Assembly (NCBI GenBank): GCA_947626155.1
Contig: CANQRC010000039.1
Coordinates: forward strand, 1-8,630
Source of the DNA: an uncultured Clostridia bacterium
Lineage (GTDB): Bacteria; Bacillota; Clostridia; Christensenellales; UBA1242
Direction: 5' to 3'
DNA: 8,630 nucleotides
Under the pieces are notes generated by a model that saw nothing but the letters and a program-made list of their open reading frames with translations, was not told the DNA's origin and did not search any database. Shown one piece after another: positions 5,094 through 8,630 of this stretch. The position numbers and the translations under genes are program-made. Position 1 is the stretch's first letter, and the number at the start of each line of letters is the position of its first letter.

Positions 5094-5120
5094 AAATAAA
5101 AAAGCACGCTAAGGCGTGCT
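5094..5120 (-). terminator. Intrinsic terminator of rpsT
   Basis: On the - strand, AGCACGC (5120-5114), loop CTTA, then GCGTGCT (5109-5103), a perfect 7-bp GC-rich stem. It continues into TTTTTTATTT. It starts 14 bases after the rpsT stop codon. Its T-tract ends 5 bases before the ung -35 box. Confidence 0.9.
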
Positions 5121-5134
5121 AACTTATCTTATAT

Positions 5135-5404
5135 TTATTTTGCGTTCTTTGCGTTTTCTAACAATTTTGCAAAGTGTGCTTTCTTTCGATTTGCAGAGTT
5201 TTGGTGAATGATGTTTTCTCTTGCGGCGCTGTCAAGCCTTGATGCAAGAAGTTTGTATGCCTCTTCTGCTTTTGCAACATCTTCTGAAAGGGCAGCCTTA
5301 AAATTTTTTGCGTAAGTCTTAATTTCGGACTTAACGGAATTGTTTTTAACTCTTCTTTCTCTCTCAATCAACACTCTTTTCTTCGCTGATTTAATGTTTG
5401 CCAT
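5135..5404 (-). CDS. rpsT: 30S ribosomal protein S20
   Basis: S20 is a helical protein that binds 16S rRNA at the base of the 30S body and helps early assembly. The 89-residue, lysine- and alanine-rich sequence starts MANIKSAKKRVLIERERRVKN, the standard S20 N-terminus. It continues with SRLDSAARENIIHQNSANR (55-73), matching the conserved K/R-rich rRNA-binding helices. AAGGAG (5416-5411) lies 6 bases before the ATG. It has its own promoter and terminator and is divergent from murI, so it is a single-gene transcript. Confidence 0.97.
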   Translation of the reverse strand: MANIKSAKKRVLIERERRVKNNSVKSEIKTYAKNFKAALSEDVAKAEEAYKLLASRLDSAARENIIHQNSANRKKAHFAKLLENAKNAK

Positions 5405-5438
5405 GTCTTTCTCCTTAAAATATTGTTTAAACTATGTG

Positions 5439-5467
5439 ATTATAACACACTATTTTTTAAAAATCAA
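5439..5467 (-). promoter_or_regulatory. rpsT promoter
   Basis: On the - strand, TTGATT (5467-5462), a 17-base spacer, then TATAAT (5444-5439, exact) preceded by TGT as an extended -10 box. Predicted start is near 5432, giving a leader of about 28 bases with the AAGGAG ribosome binding site. Confidence 0.8.
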
Positions 5468-5494
5468 CTCATTTTGCAAAAAAAATAAAGAATT

Positions 5495-5524
5495 ATCACA
5501 ATTGGGCGGGTTGAAAAATATATA
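5495..5524 (+). promoter_or_regulatory. Weak candidate promoter of murI, possibly leaderless
   Basis: ATCACA (5495-5500), an 18-base spacer, then TATATA (5519-5524), with 6 bases (TTCTAT) before the ATG. Both hexamers match consensus at 4 of 6 positions. The nearest G-rich stretch (GGGCGGG, 5504-5510) is too far upstream to act as a ribosome binding site. Confidence 0.35.
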
Positions 5525-5530
5525 TTCTAT

Positions 5531-6259
5531 ATGAACAATGTGCTTTTAATAGATAGCGGAAGCGGCGGAGTGAACGTTTTGAAGGAGTGCGCTAGGGTTT
5601 GTCCAAGTTGCAACTATCTTCTTTTTTGCGACGACAAAAACCTTCCTTATGGGCAAAAGTCAAAGGAAGAACTTCAAAAAATAACCAAACAAAATCTTGA
5701 AAACATAAAAGAGTTTTTTGATTTTGACATTGTCATTTTTGCCTGCAACACGCTTACTTGCACCGCCTTGGAGGAGGCGAGGCGAAGTTTTGAGGACGTG
5801 ATTTTTATTGGAACAGTGCCAGCAATTAAGCCGGCGCTTGAAAAATATTCGCCTGAGGAAATTTTGGTGATTGCAACTCCCACAACAATTTCTCACAATG
5901 TTTTAATAAACAAAACTGACAAAATTTTGACGAAAGCCCTGCCAGACCTTGCGGCGCTTGTGGACAAAAACCTAGACAATCTCTCCTCTAGGCAGGTGAT
6001 TGATTATCTTAGCGGCGCGCTTGAAGAGTTTAGGGGAAAGGTGAGAGCGGTTGTGCTTGGCTGTACGCACTATTTTGCCTTGCGTGAACAGATAAAAAGC
6101 GTTTTGGGGGATGTGGAGGTATTCGACAGCGCAAGCGGAGTTGCAAGGCGGCTTAAATCCTTTGTCCAAGACGACAAAAACTCTTTTCAGGTGCAAATTA
6201 TGACAAGCAAAGACGAAAATTTGCTTGCAAAATTTTGGTATTTTTACAATTCAAAATAA
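5531..6259 (+). CDS. murI: Glutamate racemase
   Basis: MurI interconverts L- and D-glutamate without a cofactor, supplying D-Glu for the peptidoglycan stem peptide. The 242 residues are slightly under the usual 255-275. Family motifs are DSGSGG (8-13), with D8 as the proton-handling Asp, LPYG (38-41), the first catalytic cysteine C72 in ACNT, VPAIKPA (96-102), ATPTT (115-119), and the second catalytic cysteine C178 in GCTHY, followed by His180. All key catalytic residues are present, so it should be active. The start is fixed by DSGSGG lying close to the N-terminus. No Shine-Dalgarno site precedes it. It ends 13 bp from the convergent DUF1846 gene without a clear terminator. Confidence 0.95.
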   Translation: MNNVLLIDSGSGGVNVLKECARVCPSCNYLLFCDDKNLPYGQKSKEELQKITKQNLENIKEFFDFDIVIFACNTLTCTALEEARRSFEDVIFIGTVPAIKPALEKYSPEEILVIATPTTISHNVLINKTDKILTKALPDLAALVDKNLDNLSSRQVIDYLSGALEEFRGKVRAVVLGCTHYFALREQIKSVLGDVEVFDSASGVARRLKSFVQDDKNSFQVQIMTSKDENLLAKFWYFYNSK

Positions 6260-6272
6260 AATTTTCAAAAAA

Positions 6273-7766
6273 TTATTCCTCAAAGAGGTTGGAGTTTAGA
6301 AAGATTGGGTCGCAGGTCACATTTATGCCAAGTTTTTTTAGCGTTTGTTCTTCGGCTGGCGAGAGAATGTAGGTGCAGTGTGCGTCGCAGCCTTTAAGTT
6401 TTTCTATGCAATCCATTGCTTTCTTTGCCTTCTCATTTTTGTTTGTGCAAATTGAAAGGGCAACCAAAACGTCGTCAAGCGAAAGCGCGCTGGTGTGGGA
6501 CTTCAAAATTTTTGTGCGATAATCCACAATTGGCAGCAAAACATCATCAGTAATCACGTCAAAGTCATCTCCAAGCCCGGCGAGCGTGCGGAGGGCGTTC
6601 AAAATGACTGCGGCGCTTGCGGAGACAATTTTCTTTGTCTTTCCGGTTACAACTTTTCCGTTTGGAAGTTCAAGCGCGACGCATGGAAAGCCGCTCTCTT
6701 TGCTTGTTGTTCTGGCAGTTTCAATAACTTTTAAAAGTTTGTCAGTTGCGTCAGTTTCGGAGGCGAGGCTCTTGTTTCGCTCCAAAGTTTCAAAAGTGCA
6801 TTGGCCGCGTTTGAAGTCGCACTCCGCGCGATAATATCTTCTTAGAATTTCTTTCCTTGCGGCAAGGCGAGCAAGTTTGTCGTCCACAATTGCGCTTGCA
6901 ACCATGTTCACGCCCATGTCGGTTGGAGATTTGTAAATTTCTTTTTTGGTGATTTTTGCCAAAATGTTATGTAAAACAGGAAAAACTGCTATGTCGCGAT
7001 TGTAATTTATTGCAAGCTCGCCGTAGGCGTTGAAGTGGAATGGGTCAATTTGATTTACATCATAAAGGTCTGCCGTGGCGGCCTCGTAGGCAATGTTTAC
7101 AGGGTGTTTGAGAGGCAAGTTCCAAACAGGGAAAGTCTCAAATTTGGCGTAGCCAGCCTTAACTCCGCGCTTGTATTCGTGATAAAGTTGGCTTAGGCAC
7201 GTTGCAAGTTTGCCGCTTGATGGGCCTGGCGCGGTGACAACTACAAGTGGCCTTGTTGTTTCAATAAATGGATTTGCGCCGTAGCCTTCTTCCGAAACAA
7301 TTGTGTCAACATCATTTGGATAGCCCTTTGTGTAGTTGTGAAAATACACTCTTTCGCCGCGCTGCTCAAGCTTTTTGCCAAATTTTGTTGCGCTAGGCTG
7401 GCCCTTGTAGAGGGTGATGACAAACGCCGAAACATAAAGCCCAAGTTCGCGCAAGTTGTCCACAAGCCTTAGAACCTCATTTGAATAACTAAGCCCCAAA
7501 TCGGCACGAATTTTGTTCTTTTCAATGTCGTTTGAACTTATGCAGAAGATGATTTCCGCCTTGTCTTTAAGTTTTTGAAGAAGTTTTATCTTAATATTAG
7601 GGTCAAAGCCCGGCAAAACTCTTGCGGCGTGGAGGTCGTCAAAAATCTTTCCGCCAAACTCTAAATACAACTTGTTGTTAAACTTTTTAATTCTTTTGTT
7701 TATGTTTTCGCTTTGAAGTTTTAAATACAAATCATTATCAAAGCAAATTTTTGGTGTTTTCTCCAT
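6273..7766 (-). CDS. DUF1846 family protein, unknown function
   Basis: This 497-residue protein matches my recollection of the DUF1846 family, which is about 500 residues long and found mainly in Firmicutes. Recognisable stretches are CFDNDLYLKLQSENI near the N-terminus, KLYLEFGGKIFDDLHAARVL (32-51), FDPNIKIKLL (54-63), VVVTAPGPSSGKLAT (175-189), FPVWNLPLKHPVNIAYEAAT (212-231) and SPTDMGVNM (280-288). GPSSGK (181-186) resembles a P-loop but lacks the full GxxxxGK[ST] spacing; nucleotide binding is only inferred. No signal peptide or membrane segment is seen, so it is probably cytoplasmic. The start at 7766 is chosen because AAGGAG (7778-7773) lies 6 bases upstream; a longer frame to 7829 would run over that site. 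It is divergent from the MGDG-synthase-like gene. Confidence 0.9.
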   Translation of the reverse strand: MEKTPKICFDNDLYLKLQSENINKRIKKFNNKLYLEFGGKIFDDLHAARVLPGFDPNIKIKLLQKLKDKAEIIFCISSNDIEKNKIRADLGLSYSNEVLRLVDNLRELGLYVSAFVITLYKGQPSATKFGKKLEQRGERVYFHNYTKGYPNDVDTIVSEEGYGANPFIETTRPLVVVTAPGPSSGKLATCLSQLYHEYKRGVKAGYAKFETFPVWNLPLKHPVNIAYEAATADLYDVNQIDPFHFNAYGELAINYNRDIAVFPVLHNILAKITKKEIYKSPTDMGVNMVASAIVDDKLARLAARKEILRRYYRAECDFKRGQCTFETLERNKSLASETDATDKLLKVIETARTTSKESGFPCVALELPNGKVVTGKTKKIVSASAAVILNALRTLAGLGDDFDVITDDVLLPIVDYRTKILKSHTSALSLDDVLVALSICTNKNEKAKKAMDCIEKLKGCDAHCTYILSPAEEQTLKKLGINVTCDPIFLNSNLFEE

Positions 7767-7788
7767 ATTTGTCTCCTTAAACAAGTTT

Positions 7789-7816
7789 ATTTTAACTCTT
7801 TTGCGCGGAAAGTCAT
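7789..7816 (-). promoter_or_regulatory. Candidate promoter of the DUF1846 gene
   Basis: On the - strand, ATGACT (7816-7811), a 16-base spacer, then TAAAAT (7794-7789). Transcription would start near 7782, giving a leader of about 16 bases that still carries AAGGAG. The -35 match is only 4 of 6, so the call is moderate. Confidence 0.4.
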
Positions 7817-7835
7817 AACAATTTTTCAAAATTTC

Positions 7836-7865
7836 TTGGAAGATTTTGCCGCCATGTGATAAAAT
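7836..7865 (+). promoter_or_regulatory. Promoter of the MGDG-synthase-like gene predicted to give a leaderless mRNA
   Basis: TTGGAA (7836-7841), an 18-base spacer, then TAAAAT (7860-7865) preceded by TGA, which forms an extended -10 box. Six bases (TTTTGC) separate it from the ATG at 7872. No ribosome binding site is present. The nine-base box TGATAAAAT and the 6-base gap are the same as at rsmD. Confidence 0.65.
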
Positions 7866-7871
7866 TTTTGC

Positions 7872-8630
7872 ATGAAAGTTTTAATTTTGACAGTCACTGC
7901 GGGAAGTGGGCACAACTCCGCCGCAAACACAATGAAAAAACGCCTTGTTGAAAGCGGTTACGAGGTTAAGGTTGTGGATATTCTTAAAGAGTATTCCACA
8001 AAATTGCAGGTTTGGTTGGCAGACTCCGGCTATGGGCTTGTTGTGGGCTATTTAAGGCCTTTATACAACCTTTTTTATGATATTTTTTTGAAGTGGGGCG
8101 TTGATAAGGCTTACAAGTTTCCGCCACAAGTTGCCGTCAAGAAGATAAATGGCGCGCTTTTAAAGGAAATTTATGATTTTAAGCCGGATGTCATTTTTGG
8201 AACAACCTATTATGCTGGAATGGCACTTACAAATTTGAGGAGGGGTTACAAATTGCCAAGCACAAATATTGTTTGTATGCTTGACTATGTTGTTTCGCCT
8301 TTTTGGGAGGCATCCATTGGCGGCGTGGATTATCTTACGCTGACGAACGAAGATTTTAGGCAAAATTTTCTTGAAAGAGGCTTTAAAAATGAAGAACTAG
8401 TCAGCACCGGCATCCCTATCGGGCTGGCTTTTAGCCAAAAGATGGACAAAAGCGAGGCAAGAAAAAAGTTGGGGCTTAGGGGCGACCTTTTCACCATTCT
8501 CATCTTCTATGGCGGCGGCACATGGCACGGCGGCTACGGCGTTTTGAAGGAAATTGTAAGGCGAATTAAGGACGAAATTCAAGTTGTTATCATCAACGGC
8601 AGAGACGAGAAGACCAAGAAGAAAATTGAC
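7872..8630 (+). CDS. MGDG synthase-type glycosyltransferase (processive diacylglycerol glucosyltransferase-like), 3' truncated
   Basis: The frame runs from ATG at 7872 to the window edge, showing 253 residues without a stop; relatives are about 370-400 residues, so roughly the last third is missing. The N-terminus, MKVLILTVTAGSGHNSAA, is the glycine-rich loop and helix start of the MGDG synthase N-terminal domain (GT28-type GT-B fold). FKPDVIFGTTYYAG (103-116) is the family's conserved strand. VSTGIPIGLAF (177-187) matches the GIP linker before the donor domain, and FYGGGTWHGG (212-221) begins the C-terminal UDP-sugar half. Expected role: transfer of glucose or galactose from the UDP-sugar to diacylglycerol at the inner membrane face, making glycolipids or lipoteichoic acid anchors. 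Substrate is inferred from family. It starts 105 bp from the divergent DUF1846 start and appears to have a leaderless mRNA. Confidence 0.87.
   Translation, partial: MKVLILTVTAGSGHNSAANTMKKRLVESGYEVKVVDILKEYSTKLQVWLADSGYGLVVGYLRPLYNLFYDIFLKWGVDKAYKFPPQVAVKKINGALLKEIYDFKPDVIFGTTYYAGMALTNLRRGYKLPSTNIVCMLDYVVSPFWEASIGGVDYLTLTNEDFRQNFLERGFKNEELVSTGIPIGLAFSQKMDKSEARKKLGLRGDLFTILIFYGGGTWHGGYGVLKEIVRRIKDEIQVVIINGRDEKTKKKID

Noticed and set aside
7767..7829. Longer start for the DUF1846 protein at 7829
   Set aside because: No ribosome binding site at 7829; the added residues are translated from the promoter and the AAGGAG site of the 7766 start.
1..8630. CRISPR array, transposase, integrase, prophage or defence genes
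   Set aside because: No spaced long repeats, no terminal inverted repeats with a transposase, and every sizeable gene belongs to a housekeeping, envelope or uncharacterised cytoplasmic family.
1..8630. Mycoplasma-type genetic code (TGA as Trp)
   Set aside because: alr ends in TGA at its expected C-terminus and rsmD's promoter starts right after it; the other genes read properly in the standard bacterial code.

Overview
The window looks like ordinary chromosomal DNA from a low-GC, Gram-positive-type bacterium, most likely an uncultured Bacillota (Clostridia- or Bacilli-like) lineage. The evidence is AT-rich sigma-70 promoters, AAGGAG-type ribosome binding sites, U-tract hairpin terminators, peptidoglycan amino-acid racemases, two glycolipid-type glycosyltransferases, and a surface protein with an RPALHLNLTSA-like C-terminal part. 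One gene (alr) ends in TGA, so the standard bacterial code fits. No mobile element, CRISPR array, prophage or rRNA gene is visible. The genus cannot be named from the sequence alone.

Layout. Bases 2-328 (+) are the C-terminal end of a membrane-anchored surface protein. It converges on a GT4 glycosyltransferase (340-1536, -) through a shared bidirectional terminator. Next come rsmD (1681-2214, -) and alr (2256-3263, -). A divergent gap holding three tandem 10-bp repeats separates alr from a small Arc-type ribbon-helix-helix regulator (3413-3595, +). A consensus promoter then drives tRNA-Lys(CTT) (3754-3829, +), followed by a CYTH-domain protein (3889-4374, +). On the other strand are ung (4393-5052, -) and rpsT (5135-5404, -). 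murI (5531-6259, +) converges on a DUF1846 gene (6273-7766, -). The window ends inside a MGDG-synthase-type glycosyltransferase (7872 onward, +).

Function. alr and murI supply D-alanine and D-glutamate for peptidoglycan. The GT4 and MGDG-synthase-like enzymes are probably envelope glycolipid or polymer enzymes. rsmD, rpsT and tRNA-Lys serve translation, and ung serves DNA repair. Most genes are single transcription units with their own promoters, and there are no long operons.

The most interesting signal is in the start regions. Three genes whose starts are fixed by family homology (ung, rsmD, and the gene at 7872) have no Shine-Dalgarno site. Each has an extended -10 box (TGN-TANAAT) exactly 6 bases before the ATG, which predicts transcription starting at the A of ATG: leaderless mRNAs. 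alr and murI may be weaker cases. Five other genes in the same window have clear Shine-Dalgarno sites. The second lead is the 10-bp repeat array beside the Arc-type regulator, a candidate operator. I do not see a large undescribed multi-gene system here.
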